From JBKECY01 sp047975025 (lineage in GTDB: Bacteria; Bacillota; Clostridia; Lachnospirales; Lachnospiraceae), in assembly GCA_047975025.1 (NCBI GenBank), contig JBKECY010000055.1, forward strand, positions 1-52,228: 52,228 nt of DNA. Reading direction: 5' to 3'. The translations under genes were made by a program, and so were the position numbers. This document shows positions 43,443 to 52,110 of this stretch, in pieces (the stretch's first letter is position 1; every line of letters begins with the position of its first letter). A model generated the notes under the pieces. The model did not search any database. It was given only the letters and a program-made list of their open reading frames with translations, and was not told where the DNA came from.

Positions 43443-45068
43443 TTAATAGAAGCAAAGAATCGGATAATCTTTATTGATCAGACTATACAGTGCCTGCGCT
43501 TCATCAAACGGCATATTAATACATCCATGCGAGCCGTTATTGATATATCTTGTACCGCCAAAACTGGGGTTCCATGTAGCATCGTGGAATCCTATATCTC
43601 CGTTAAACGGCATCCAATAGGTTACCGGCTGCTGGTACGAATAGGTACCATCTGCATAACGGGTACCGCGCAGCACTGCCGGGCTTTGCTTGTAGCTTAG
43701 CCGGAACACGCCTCCCGGTGTAATACGCGAAGGGTCAGACGCTTTACCTGATACAATCAGGGATTGAAGTACCAGCTGTCCTTCATTATACACGTACATG
43801 ATCTGATTTGTCAGATCCACCTCAATATAACTGGTTCCTATATCATTATCCCCATACGCATTCGCACGTGAGGAATAGGTCGGTTCTCTTTCAACCACAG
43901 AGCCAGCATAGATTTCTGTGGTCAGTGTTTCGACCTCGGCACTTTGATTGATTTTCCAGCCATAGCTTCCGGACGGCACCTCAACAGTTCTGCCATCTGT
44001 CGTTGCTGTGAAGGAGCGTACTTTGGACACCGTATCATGCCTTGACGCAAGGTCTGCCACAAATTCAGCAATTTTAGAAGCAAATACATCTTCATCGTAT
44101 GCCAGTTCACCTGTATCGGAAAGCATCCAATTTTTGATCGTATTGCCATCCAGCACTTCTGTCTGATCACCGAACTGATAGGTAATGCTTGCCGCTGCAT
44201 ACTGATTATACGCATCTTTGGCGGCGTTTAGTGCCGTATCCGCAGCCCCAACCACAGGATTCACATAAGCTCCCTGCTCATCCAGCGACACTTTCGTCTC
44301 ACTCTTAGACACAGCCGCCGCAATGACTTCAATCGCTTTTTCCACATCAAGTGTTGCACCGTTATCTTCCGCTACGATCTCAAATTCATTGTTCTGATAG
44401 ACCAGCTGCGCATCCGTCGGTGCCACCTGATTCTCCTCTTGTGCCGCTTCAAGCGCCTGCACAACCGTACTCAGCTTCTCCTGATTGAATGTAATATTCT
44501 CATCTGTTGTATATTCATGTTTTTCAAAAAAGCTTGCAATCCACTTCCAATGTTCCTGTTCATTCTTTATCTTCTCAATGCCACCGTCAGATACATAGCT
44601 GTAATCAATGCTGGCACCTTCTATATATTGATCTTCAAGATTTCTCGACTCAACAAGTATCCGGTATTTTTCAACGCTGTCCGCCACCTTATTCTCTGCT
44701 TCGGCCACCGTTAAATCCGATGTGTCCAGACCATTGATCGTCGTCCCTCTGAAAAAGTGGGTCGAATAATAATTCGCAGCCAGAATATAGCCGGTTGCCA
44801 GCAGTACCAGAAGTACACCGACCACAGAAAACGCAATTATTTTCTTTTTACCGCTTTTTTCCACGTTCGCTTCTTCTCGCTTCTTAGCCTTCCTGCCTGT
44901 CCCGCTTCCCGCCACAGGTGCCTGCAGATTTCTCGTGGACTCATCAACAATCTGCGCCATGGCCCGCTCTATACTGCTGTCAACCTGACCTTCCTGCACA
45001 GCGGCTTTTGTTGGAACATTTTTTCTCTTATTCTTTTTAGTCTTACCATTTGTATTTAAAATAGCCAT
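43443..45068 (-). CDS. Membrane-anchored L,D-transpeptidase (YkuD domain)
   Basis: 541 residues. An N-terminal cytoplasmic Lys-rich tail of about 70 residues precedes one membrane helix (IIAFSVVGVLLVLLATGYIL). Two repeats of a peptidoglycan-binding-like domain follow (TINGLDTSDLTVAEAENKV). The C-terminal YkuD domain has the SHGCIN active site with Cys516 and the HDATWNPSFGG segment before it. It makes 3-3 crosslinks in peptidoglycan. No 3' terminator is evident against the convergent HAD gene. Confidence 0.92.
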   Translation of the reverse strand: MAILNTNGKTKKNKRKNVPTKAAVQEGQVDSSIERAMAQIVDESTRNLQAPVAGSGTGRKAKKREEANVEKSGKKKIIAFSVVGVLLVLLATGYILAANYYSTHFFRGTTINGLDTSDLTVAEAENKVADSVEKYRILVESRNLEDQYIEGASIDYSYVSDGGIEKIKNEQEHWKWIASFFEKHEYTTDENITFNQEKLSTVVQALEAAQEENQVAPTDAQLVYQNNEFEIVAEDNGATLDVEKAIEVIAAAVSKSETKVSLDEQGAYVNPVVGAADTALNAAKDAYNQYAAASITYQFGDQTEVLDGNTIKNWMLSDTGELAYDEDVFASKIAEFVADLASRHDTVSKVRSFTATTDGRTVEVPSGSYGWKINQSAEVETLTTEIYAGSVVEREPTYSSRANAYGDNDIGTSYIEVDLTNQIMYVYNEGQLVLQSLIVSGKASDPSRITPGGVFRLSYKQSPAVLRGTRYADGTYSYQQPVTYWMPFNGDIGFHDATWNPSFGGTRYINNGSHGCINMPFDEAQALYSLINKDYPILCFY

Positions 45069-45157
45069 TTTGCCTCACTCCTCGAATCAACCAGATGCAT
45101 TTTCCATCTTGCCTGGCGCGTCAAAAATACGACACTCCGAACTGCAAATGCTTATTC

Positions 45158-45185
45158 ATTGTATCATATATAATATGAAAATCAA
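45158..45185 (-). promoter_or_regulatory. Promoter of the L,D-transpeptidase gene
   Basis: On the minus strand, TTGATT, a 16-base spacer and TACAAT with a TG extension lie about 90 bases upstream of the ATG. Confidence 0.6.
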
Positions 45186-45521
45186 ATTTTTCACGCAGAA
45201 TTCATGAATACTTAAATATTTCTTCATACTTTATATGATTTTTTTAGTCAAGTAATGCCGAGCCTTCTGAAAACCGCCTTCTATACCTTATTATTCTCTT
45301 CTTATATATACTTTTCCCGATGTATCCGATTCTCCTGCTGTCGCCTGTCGTTAGTCCTGTGCTACTCTTTCAAGGTAATGATTTTGATACCTGCGGATTA
45401 TAAGAGCAGAGAAAATACCTCTTTATGAATATTGTTTAAGTATATTTATTTCATGGACACCTTTTTGTAAACTTTGCCACTTGCCAAACATTCCCGTATC
45501 TGATATTCTTCTTTTAGAACG
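45186..45521. other. Gene-free region upstream of the amt leader terminator
   Basis: No convincing reading frame is seen. The left part is very AT-rich (near 45190-45310). The right part, from about 45460, holds a sequence (CCAAAC then ACATTCCC, 45484-45495) that can pair with the left arm of the downstream terminator. A plus-strand promoter must lie here, but no consensus pair stands out. Confidence 0.5.
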
Positions 45522-45565
45522 AAGGCGTTTGGAAATGTAACATACATTCCCAGACGTCTTTTTTT
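45522..45565 (+). terminator. Leader terminator upstream of amt (probable attenuator)
   Basis: An 18-base stem with two wobbles and one mismatch (45522-45539 with 45543-45560), a tight loop, and a run of seven T. It lies 47 bases before the amt start codon on the coding strand, so readthrough must be controlled for amt to be expressed. Confidence 0.75.
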
Positions 45566-45611
45566 GTTTTTCACAGGATTCAAAAATAATATGAAAACGG
45601 AGGGATTTTCT

Positions 45612-46841
45612 ATGGATTCAGGAAACACAGCATTTATTCTCATTTGTTCTGCACTGGTATTTATTATGACACCGGGACTCGCTTTCTTCTACGGCAGACT
45701 GGTACGACGCAAGAACGTGGCCAACACTATGATGGCCTGCGTGGCCATTATGGGCCTCTCAGTAATACTCTATGTATTAATCGGCTACACCTTGTCCTTT
45801 GGTGGTGACACCGCAGGTATCATCGGCACATTTGCCAATTTCGGTCTGATGGAAATCACACAAGAAAGCCTGTCAGGAACCATTCCTACTTATGTATTCG
45901 TTGCTTTCCAGATGATGTTCGCAATGATTACACCGGCACTGATTACAGGTGCAGTCGTAGGAAGAATGAAATTCAAAGCACTCTTCTTCTTTATTGCACT
46001 TTGGTCAATCATTGTATACTACCCGCTGGCTCATATGGTATGGGGCGGAGGTCTGATCGACGCTATCGGGTCTGTCGATTTCGCAGGCGGTAACGTTGTA
46101 CATATCAGTTCAGGTGTGAGTGCACTGGTATTAGCAATTCTGATTGGAAGAAGACGCGGATATGAGAAAGTGTCTTACAGAATCCATAACGTCCCCTTCG
46201 TAGTACTTGGCGCCGCTCTTCTGTGGTTTGGATGGTTCGGATTTAATGCAGGAAGCGCACTGGCTGCCGACGGACTTGCCGCACACGCTTTCATGACCAC
46301 AGCAATCGCTGCTGCGGCTGCTTTACTCTCCTGGATGGTAATTGAAATCATCACAGTAGGAAAACCAACGCTTGTAGGTGCTTCTACCGGCCTTGTCGTA
46401 GGTCTTGTAGCTATTACTCCCGGTGCAGGTTTTGTCCCGGTATGGTCAGCAATCATCATTGGTCTTTTAGTAAGCCCGATCTGCTTCTTCATGATGAAAC
46501 TTATCAAAGGCAAACTCAAAATCGATGATTCACTGGATGCGTTCGGATGCCATGGCATCGGCGGTATCTGGGGCGGAATTGCTACCGGTATCTTCGCAAA
46601 CGAAAGTGTTAACAGCTATGTAAGATGGAATGGTCTTATCTTCGGTGAGACAGGCCTGTTCTTCGCACAGATTCTTGGTATTTTGATTACTATCGTAATT
46701 GCTGTCGTAGGTACCTTGATCTGCGCTGGTATCGTTCGTCTCTTCACTCCGCTTCGTGTAGATGCAAAAGAAGAACAAATCGGACTCGATATGTCACAGC
46801 ATGGCGAGATCGCATACCCGTCTTTCAACGGACTGGACTAA
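45612..46841 (+). CDS. amt: Ammonium transporter Amt
   Basis: Trimeric ammonium channel of the Amt/Mep/Rh family, 409 residues from ATG 45612 (MDSGNTAFI), with GGAGGG upstream; ATGs further upstream lack a site. About eleven hydrophobic helices. Conserved segments are TPGLAFFYGRLVRRKN, AHMVWGGGLI, GGNVVHISSGVSALVLA and FGCHGIGGIWGGIATGIF, which carry the pore histidines. A PII gene follows, as is usual. Confidence 0.97.
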   Translation: MDSGNTAFILICSALVFIMTPGLAFFYGRLVRRKNVANTMMACVAIMGLSVILYVLIGYTLSFGGDTAGIIGTFANFGLMEITQESLSGTIPTYVFVAFQMMFAMITPALITGAVVGRMKFKALFFFIALWSIIVYYPLAHMVWGGGLIDAIGSVDFAGGNVVHISSGVSALVLAILIGRRRGYEKVSYRIHNVPFVVLGAALLWFGWFGFNAGSALAADGLAAHAFMTTAIAAAAALLSWMVIEIITVGKPTLVGASTGLVVGLVAITPGAGFVPVWSAIIIGLLVSPICFFMMKLIKGKLKIDDSLDAFGCHGIGGIWGGIATGIFANESVNSYVRWNGLIFGETGLFFAQILGILITIVIAVVGTLICAGIVRLFTPLRVDAKEEQIGLDMSQHGEIAYPSFNGLD

Positions 46842-46886
46842 CAATATCTTTACTCTTGAAAGAATAAAAATTAGGAGGAAATATCT

Positions 46887-47243
46887 ATGATGATTAAGGT
46901 CGAAGCTATCGTTCGCGAGGAGAAGCTCGAAGATGTGAAAAGCGCATTATATGATATACAGGTAAACGGAATCACTGTTTCACAGGTTATGGGTTGCGGT
47001 GAGCAGAGAGGATATACCGAGATTGTACGTGGTACCAAAGTCGATCTGGTTCTGCAGCCAAAAGTAAAATTTGAAATTGTTGTATCTTCCGAAGAATGGG
47101 AGCAGAAGACGGTTGAAGCCATTCGCAAAGCTGCCTTTACCGGCAAATATGGCGATGGAAAAATCTTCACTTATGAAATACGAAGCGCACTGAAGGTTCG
47201 TACGGAAGAAACAGGGTATGACGCAATACAGTCTGAGGACTAA
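46887..47243 (+). CDS. glnB: PII nitrogen regulatory protein (GlnB/GlnK type)
   Basis: 118 residues of the PII fold; it gates Amt in response to 2-oxoglutarate and ATP/ADP. The T-loop segment reads GYTEIVRGTKVDLVLQPKVK. Val replaces Tyr at the position (51 in E. coli GlnB) that is uridylylated, so control must be by ligand alone. The ATP-binding segment TGKYGDGKIF is intact. GGAGG precedes the ATG, and the gap to amt is 45 bases. Confidence 0.95.
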   Translation: MMIKVEAIVREEKLEDVKSALYDIQVNGITVSQVMGCGEQRGYTEIVRGTKVDLVLQPKVKFEIVVSSEEWEQKTVEAIRKAAFTGKYGDGKIFTYEIRSALKVRTEETGYDAIQSED

Positions 47244-47271
47244 TAGAATAGCGCCATTTAAAGTAACATAC

Positions 47272-47313
47272 AAGACCAGGACAAGAATCTGCGGATTCCT
47301 CTCCTGGTCTTTT
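47272..47313 (+). terminator. Terminator after amt-glnB
   Basis: An outer 10-pair stem (AAGACCAGGA with TCCTGGTCTT) plus an inner GAATC/GATTC stem, followed by four T, 28 bases after the PII stop. Confidence 0.85.
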
Positions 47314-47626
47314 CTATTTCCGGGCATACAGCAGAGGTTATTTGTATATTTCTACAAAACGGCATGAAAACACACGACAATCTGTTCTAACACTTTTTTC
47401 TCATTTTCAGCTCTCTATTTCTTTTTCGTCATTTTTCACACTATACAAGTGTCGTTTTTATCTATTATTTCAGGCATTTAAAGGCTGTCGTAAAAATTGT
47501 CCACTTTCTTCATACACATTGACTAACATATACTAAAAAAAGCAACAAGTGTGTGTGATTCTCCGTCACCCCCTAACATGATAGAATGCATATTGTAAGT
47601 GTAGAACTAGTATAGGAGGTTTAATC
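47314..47626. other. Gene-free control region before the corrinoid methyltransferase genes
   Basis: 313 bases with no convincing gene, rich in T and C on the plus strand. A TATACT box at 47529-47534 is a possible -10, but its -35 is weak. No cobalamin riboswitch is recognised. AGGAGG stands just before the methyltransferase ATG. Confidence 0.5.
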
Positions 47627-48436
47627 ATGATAATTATTGGTGAGAAAATTAATGGCTCGATCCCGCCGGTTGCCAAAGCAATTGCGGAAAAAGACGGCGA
47701 GTTCATTAAACACCGCGCTAAAATCCAAGCAGACGCCAATGCTACATTTATTGACTGCTGTGCTTCGGTTGAAGAAGCGATTGAAGTAGAAACCTTAAAG
47801 TGGCTGATTGATAACATTCAGGAAGTTACAGATGTTCCAATTTGTGTAGACAGCCCAAGCGCACAGGTTTGTGTGGAAGCTATTAAGTTTTGTAACAAAC
47901 CGGGACTTGTGAATTCCGTATCTATGGAAGGCAATAAGATCGACACGATTTTCCCTGTAATTGCTGACAGCACCTGGGAATGTGTAGCTCTTCTCTGTGA
48001 TGACAGAGGTATTCCGGATTCAGTAGAACGCAGAATTGAAGTTTTCCATAATATAATGGCAAAAGCTAAGGAATACAATATTGCACCATCTCGTCTGCAT
48101 ATTGATCCTTTGGTAGTTACCTTATCTACGGACGAGGAAGCACTTACCACTTTTGTAAAATGCTGTAAAATCATCAAGGAAGAATATCCTGAGATTCATA
48201 TTACAAGCGGACTGAGCAACATTTCTTTCGGCTTACCGGCCAGAAAGAATATCAACCAGGCATTTATGGTACTTTCTATGAATGCAGGTATGGACAGCGC
48301 TATCGTCGATCCCACTAATCGCGATATGCTGGGTATGATTTACGCCACAGATGCTCTCCTGCAGAATGACGAATACTGCCTGGAGTACATCGGAGCATTC
48401 AGAGACGGCCTGATCGGACTGGCTCCGAAGAACTAG
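47627..48436 (+). CDS. Methyltetrahydrofolate:corrinoid methyltransferase
   Basis: Pterin-binding TIM-barrel enzyme of the MeTr/AcsE/MtvA/MtgA group, 269 residues. It moves a methyl group between the Co of a corrinoid protein and tetrahydrofolate. Family segments: IIIGEKINGS at the N-terminus, DSPSAQVCVEAI near 85, NSVSMEGNK near 105, HIDPLVVTLS near 160, and SGLSNISFGLPARKNIN near 195. The corrinoid protein gene follows by 58 bases. No methyl-donor-specific methyltransferase (MttB type) is in the window, so the substrate is open. Confidence 0.9.
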   Translation: MIIIGEKINGSIPPVAKAIAEKDGEFIKHRAKIQADANATFIDCCASVEEAIEVETLKWLIDNIQEVTDVPICVDSPSAQVCVEAIKFCNKPGLVNSVSMEGNKIDTIFPVIADSTWECVALLCDDRGIPDSVERRIEVFHNIMAKAKEYNIAPSRLHIDPLVVTLSTDEEALTTFVKCCKIIKEEYPEIHITSGLSNISFGLPARKNINQAFMVLSMNAGMDSAIVDPTNRDMLGMIYATDALLQNDEYCLEYIGAFRDGLIGLAPKN

Positions 48437-48494
48437 GATACAATTTTAATTAATTTATATTAACGTATCAACTATAAAAAGGAGGATTTATAGT

Positions 48495-49133
48495 ATGTCT
48501 AAAACACAAGAAATTGCCGCAGCAGTAAGTGCCGGAAAAGTTAAACTGGTTCCAGGATTAGTTCAGGAAGCAATCGAAGCAGGGGTTAACCCGGAAGAGA
48601 TTCTTAACGAAGGTATGATTGATGCCATGGGTATCGTTGGAGAGAAATTCAAAAAGAATGAAATCTTCGTACCTGAGATGCTTGTAGCTGCTCGTGCTAT
48701 GAAAAAAGGAGTAGAAGTTCTTAAACCACACCTTGCAACAGGAGCAACAGGCGCAGCCGGAAAATTAGTTATCGGTACCGTAGCAGGTGACTTACATGAT
48801 ATCGGTAAAAACCTTGTTGCAATGATGTTCGAAAGCGCTGGATTTGAAGTAATCGATTTAGGCGTAGACGTACCTCACGAGAAATTTGTTGAAGCAGTTC
48901 GCGAGAACCCAGGCGTTAAAATCGTTGCTCTTTCAGCTCTGCTGACAACAACAATGCCTTCACTTCGTGAAGCTGTAACTCTGTTGAACGAAAGTGATTT
49001 CAGAGATGATATCAAGGTTATGGTAGGCGGAGCTCCTATCACTCAGGAATTCTCTGATGAAATCGGCGCTGATGCATACACACCTGATGCTGCAAGTGCT
49101 GCACAGAAAGCAAAAGAATTAGTAGCTAACTAA
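48495..49133 (+). CDS. Corrinoid protein (methyl carrier)
   Basis: 212 residues: an N-terminal helical cap (about 1-85), then a cobalamin-binding Rossmann domain with DLHDIG at 99-104, where His101 is the lower Co ligand, and VGGAP at 177-181. It carries the methyl group for the preceding methyltransferase and an unseen partner. A strong AAGGAGG site precedes it. It consumes the cofactor whose synthesis genes fill the left end of the window. Confidence 0.93.
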   Translation: MSKTQEIAAAVSAGKVKLVPGLVQEAIEAGVNPEEILNEGMIDAMGIVGEKFKKNEIFVPEMLVAARAMKKGVEVLKPHLATGATGAAGKLVIGTVAGDLHDIGKNLVAMMFESAGFEVIDLGVDVPHEKFVEAVRENPGVKIVALSALLTTTMPSLREAVTLLNESDFRDDIKVMVGGAPITQEFSDEIGADAYTPDAASAAQKAKELVAN

Positions 49134-49159
49134 GAACAACCACAAAACTTACTTAGCTT

Positions 49160-49189
49160 AAGAAGAACCCGCGCAAGCGGGTTCTTCTT
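49160..49189. terminator. Terminator between the corrinoid protein and the PucR gene
   Basis: A perfect 13-pair stem (AAGAAGAACCCGC with its complement) closes the tetraloop GCAA. It lies 26 bases after the corrinoid-protein stop and 14 bases from the convergent PucR stop. Confidence 0.85.
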
Positions 49190-49203
49190 TACTTTCCGGT
49201 CTT

Positions 49204-50724
49204 CTATTCCTGTTCTTTTGCTTCCATATCTATGATCCTAAGTGAAATCATCAGATAAATCACCATATCAGGATCATCAAAATCCACACCCAGAATCGCT
49301 TTGATCTTATCAAGGCGATATACGAACGTACTGCGGTGAATATACAGCTCCTTCGCCGTTTTAACGCCGTTTAAATGGTTATCCAGATATAGTTTCAGTG
49401 TCTTAATATAACCCGTCTGATTGGTCCGATCCAGCTCCTGAAGCTTTTCAAGCTTTTCGTGCACCACCATGTCGTATGGAAGTTTCTTGATTGCCTGTTC
49501 CAGAATATGCGTCATGACAATATCATCAAACTGATGAGTCCAGGAATAACTTCTATGCCGATTCCCCACATCCAGCGCAATATAGCTTTGTACATATTGT
49601 CGTCTGAGATTCAAATGCCCCGTCATGACACGACTGTAACCGGTTCTAAGAAAGTTCTCACGCGTAAAGTACAATAGCTTCTCTAATACCTTTTCTCTGT
49701 TCATTCCAGACTTCGTCAGATTGATAAATATAACAATATCTTCTTTGTATTTCACCGCCGAAGAGTCCGGCAGGATATTCTCCAGGTAATCGCAGATCGC
49801 ATGAATCGGAAGATTCTTTTTGTCCAAATATGTCGTCTGCAAGCTAATACACAGATATTGATGACCGCTTAGCCAGCCCATTCCGGTCAGCTGGTGGCTG
49901 ATCCGCATATAGTCAGCTGTCCGGTCAGAAATCATCTTGTATATGATTGTATCCAGTTGATTCTCCTTTTCACCGGTCTGAGGCGTATTGTAGGCCAGAA
50001 CATGTTCTACAAAATAGGCCAGGTATTCTAGCAGGCACTCATCACCATCCCGGATCGTCTCGTTAGCCAGCAAAATCAGACGGTGTGTCATCTTGCCGAA
50101 TTGCTGGATATTAATATTTAGAGAGGCGATTCCGGACACTCGTGCATTCAGCGCGAAGACGCCTTCCCGGTCCATCATGGAATGATAAATTTCTTCTTTC
50201 TTAAGCTCCGTAATAAACTCCACCTTGTCGTCCGGAACTCCGTAGATGTTCACACCGCTGCTGACTTCCTGCAGCCCGGCATACGCCAGCATCACATAAT
50301 CAGAATTAATCAGCTGAAGCGGATTTCCAAAAAGCGGCACCGACTCCTCAAGCAACTCCTTCACACTGCTGCTTTGCAGACATAACTCATTCAGCGACCT
50401 CTCCCATCTGTCGTATTTATCAACGATCTTCTGCACTTCATTATACAGATATCCTTCACTGACATCAGACACAACATACATTACATTCCTCGGAATATTG
50501 TCCACGCCCACGCATTGGGAGCACAAAATCAGCAGGATCGATGTACTGGGGATTGTCTCACTGCACATTTTCGAAGAGATGTAGATACGGTTTGTCTGAA
50601 GCTTGCTCTCCTCTTCAATGAGAAGCGGTCTTCCCAGAACCCCTCTTTTAGAAAGCAGCTGGTTTTCACAAATCGTGTATTTCTTTTCCAATTCTTCCAA
50701 TAGTAATCTTGGACTTATAAACAT
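49204..50724 (-). CDS. PucR-family transcriptional regulator
   Basis: 506 residues. The C-terminus is a PucR-type helix-turn-helix (TAKELYIHRSTFVYRLDKIKA). A GGDEF-like central region lies before it and an uncharacterised N-terminal sensing part is seen. AAAGGAG precedes the ATG. It starts 13 bases after the AraC-type gene, so both are in one operon. It is convergent with the corrinoid methyltransferase genes, which are its likely target. Confidence 0.85.
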   Translation of the reverse strand: MFISPRLLLEELEKKYTICENQLLSKRGVLGRPLLIEEESKLQTNRIYISSKMCSETIPSTSILLILCSQCVGVDNIPRNVMYVVSDVSEGYLYNEVQKIVDKYDRWERSLNELCLQSSSVKELLEESVPLFGNPLQLINSDYVMLAYAGLQEVSSGVNIYGVPDDKVEFITELKKEEIYHSMMDREGVFALNARVSGIASLNINIQQFGKMTHRLILLANETIRDGDECLLEYLAYFVEHVLAYNTPQTGEKENQLDTIIYKMISDRTADYMRISHQLTGMGWLSGHQYLCISLQTTYLDKKNLPIHAICDYLENILPDSSAVKYKEDIVIFINLTKSGMNREKVLEKLLYFTRENFLRTGYSRVMTGHLNLRRQYVQSYIALDVGNRHRSYSWTHQFDDIVMTHILEQAIKKLPYDMVVHEKLEKLQELDRTNQTGYIKTLKLYLDNHLNGVKTAKELYIHRSTFVYRLDKIKAILGVDFDDPDMVIYLMISLRIIDMEAKEQE

Positions 50725-50737
50725 TGCTACTGCTCCT

Positions 50738-51631
50738 TTACGTCTCTTCTACATGGCTTCCGACCGGAATCTCCATCGTGGATTTTTGCGCACCGATTTT
50801 CCTGAACTGACTTGGTGTCATACCCTTAACTTTTTTGAAAATCTGATTGAAATAGGGGACGGTTCCAAAGCCTGACTGCAATGCGATTTCGGTAATATAT
50901 AAGTTGGTCGTCTCCAGCAATACGGTACTGTGACTGATTCTGACCTGCTCAATATAGTCCGTCACTTTAATTCCCATCACTTTTTTAAAGAAAGTGCTCA
51001 GATAATTACGGCTCATATTACCGCTGCGAGCTAAATCTTCCAGAGAGATCGGCTCCTGAAAATGGTCATGAATATAACTTATGACCGGACGCACCTTTTC
51101 GTAATCTTTATTCTCTCTTATTTCTTCGCTGCCAAGCTCATTTTCCGATTGATAATGTCTATAAAGATAGACCAGAATCTGAAGTACCTGTGTACGTACC
51201 ATCAGCTGCCATCCGGGTTCCTTGAGTCCATATTCTATCGTCAGTACCTCAATGCAGTCGAATAACTTGCCATAGAACACATCATCCGACGTAATCTGAT
51301 TCGAAAATTTTGCGCCTCTGGAAAGAAACGGCTTCAGATATTTATACTCATCCAAATGCTCCCAGACGAACTTGATATCAAAAATCATGCACAGAAAAGA
51401 ATAATCCTTACCCGGAATCGTCATATGCCGCTCTGAATTATTGAAGATGAAAAAGTCTCCCCGCTTCGCCTGATACGTCTTTTCTTCAATAACAACGGAT
51501 GCCTCACCACGTTCTACATACAGAATTTCCAGGCAGTCGTGATAATGCATACAGGCCTGCGGACCCGTGTTCCTAAATAGTGAAAATTCAAAATTGGGAG
51601 GCAGCATAAAGTTGTCTTTTACTGAATACAT
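50738..51631 (-). CDS. AraC-family transcriptional regulator
   Basis: 297 residues from ATG 51631 (MYSVKDNFMLPP), with AAGGAG upstream; a longer frame has no site. An N-terminal cupin-like sensor (MHYHDCLEILYVERGEASVVI) is followed by a C-terminal double helix-turn-helix (ISLEDLARSGNMSRNYLSTFF; ITEIALQSGFGTVPYFNQIF). It is divergent from thioredoxin and followed by the PucR gene. Confidence 0.9.
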   Translation of the reverse strand: MYSVKDNFMLPPNFEFSLFRNTGPQACMHYHDCLEILYVERGEASVVIEEKTYQAKRGDFFIFNNSERHMTIPGKDYSFLCMIFDIKFVWEHLDEYKYLKPFLSRGAKFSNQITSDDVFYGKLFDCIEVLTIEYGLKEPGWQLMVRTQVLQILVYLYRHYQSENELGSEEIRENKDYEKVRPVISYIHDHFQEPISLEDLARSGNMSRNYLSTFFKKVMGIKVTDYIEQVRISHSTVLLETTNLYITEIALQSGFGTVPYFNQIFKKVKGMTPSQFRKIGAQKSTMEIPVGSHVEET

Positions 51632-51732
51632 GAGGTTTTTCTCCTTTTGTCTACTTCTATTATTAAACCACATTCAGCGTACTTCTGCAAATATTTCGTT
51701 CAAAATAAATAGCTGGTATTTTTTTATAAATG

Positions 51733-51742
51733 TAGTATACTA
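51733..51742. promoter_or_regulatory. -10 element of the thioredoxin gene within a palindrome
   Basis: TATACT at 51736-51741 sits inside the perfect 10-base palindrome TAGTATACTA, 35 bases before the trx ATG. The -35 is weak, so an activator is possible. It lies in the divergent region shared with the AraC-type gene. Confidence 0.4.
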
Positions 51743-51775
51743 TACATATAAAGAATCAAAAAGGAGGATTAAGTT

Positions 51776-52090
51776 ATGGCAATCATACATTTAACAAAAG
51801 ACACATTTCCTAAAGAAGTATACGAAGCAAGCAAGCCGGTTCTTGTCGATTTCTGGGCATCCTGGTGCGGTCCTTGCAAGATGATGGCTCCCATATTAGA
51901 AGAAATACACCAGACCCTGGGTGATTCAGTGACAATCGCAAAGGTCGATGTCGATGCCGAAGGAGAACTTGCACAAAGTTTTCAGATTATGAGCATACCG
52001 ACGCTTGTCCTCTTCAAGGATGGGAAAGTTGTTTCAAAATTAATCGGGCTAAAGGCCAAAGAGGATATTCTGGAATTTATTAAATCATGA
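51776..52090 (+). CDS. trxA: Thioredoxin
   Basis: Disulfide reductase of 104 residues, the normal size. The active site WCGPC has Cys31 and Cys34 in DFWASWCGPCKMMAP; the cis-proline lies in MSIPTLVLFKDG. AAGGAGG precedes the ATG. It is not in an obvious operon; an insertion sequence begins about 20 bases after its stop. Confidence 0.95.
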   Translation: MAIIHLTKDTFPKEVYEASKPVLVDFWASWCGPCKMMAPILEEIHQTLGDSVTIAKVDVDAEGELAQSFQIMSIPTLVLFKDGKVVSKLIGLKAKEDILEFIKS

Positions 52091-52110
52091 TCGTACAAAC
52101 CGGGCACCAG

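Noticed and set aside
45241..45460. ANTAR-type paired hexaloop hairpins in the amt leader
   Set aside because: I could not place two stems with the required loop bases by eye; a covariance scan would decide.
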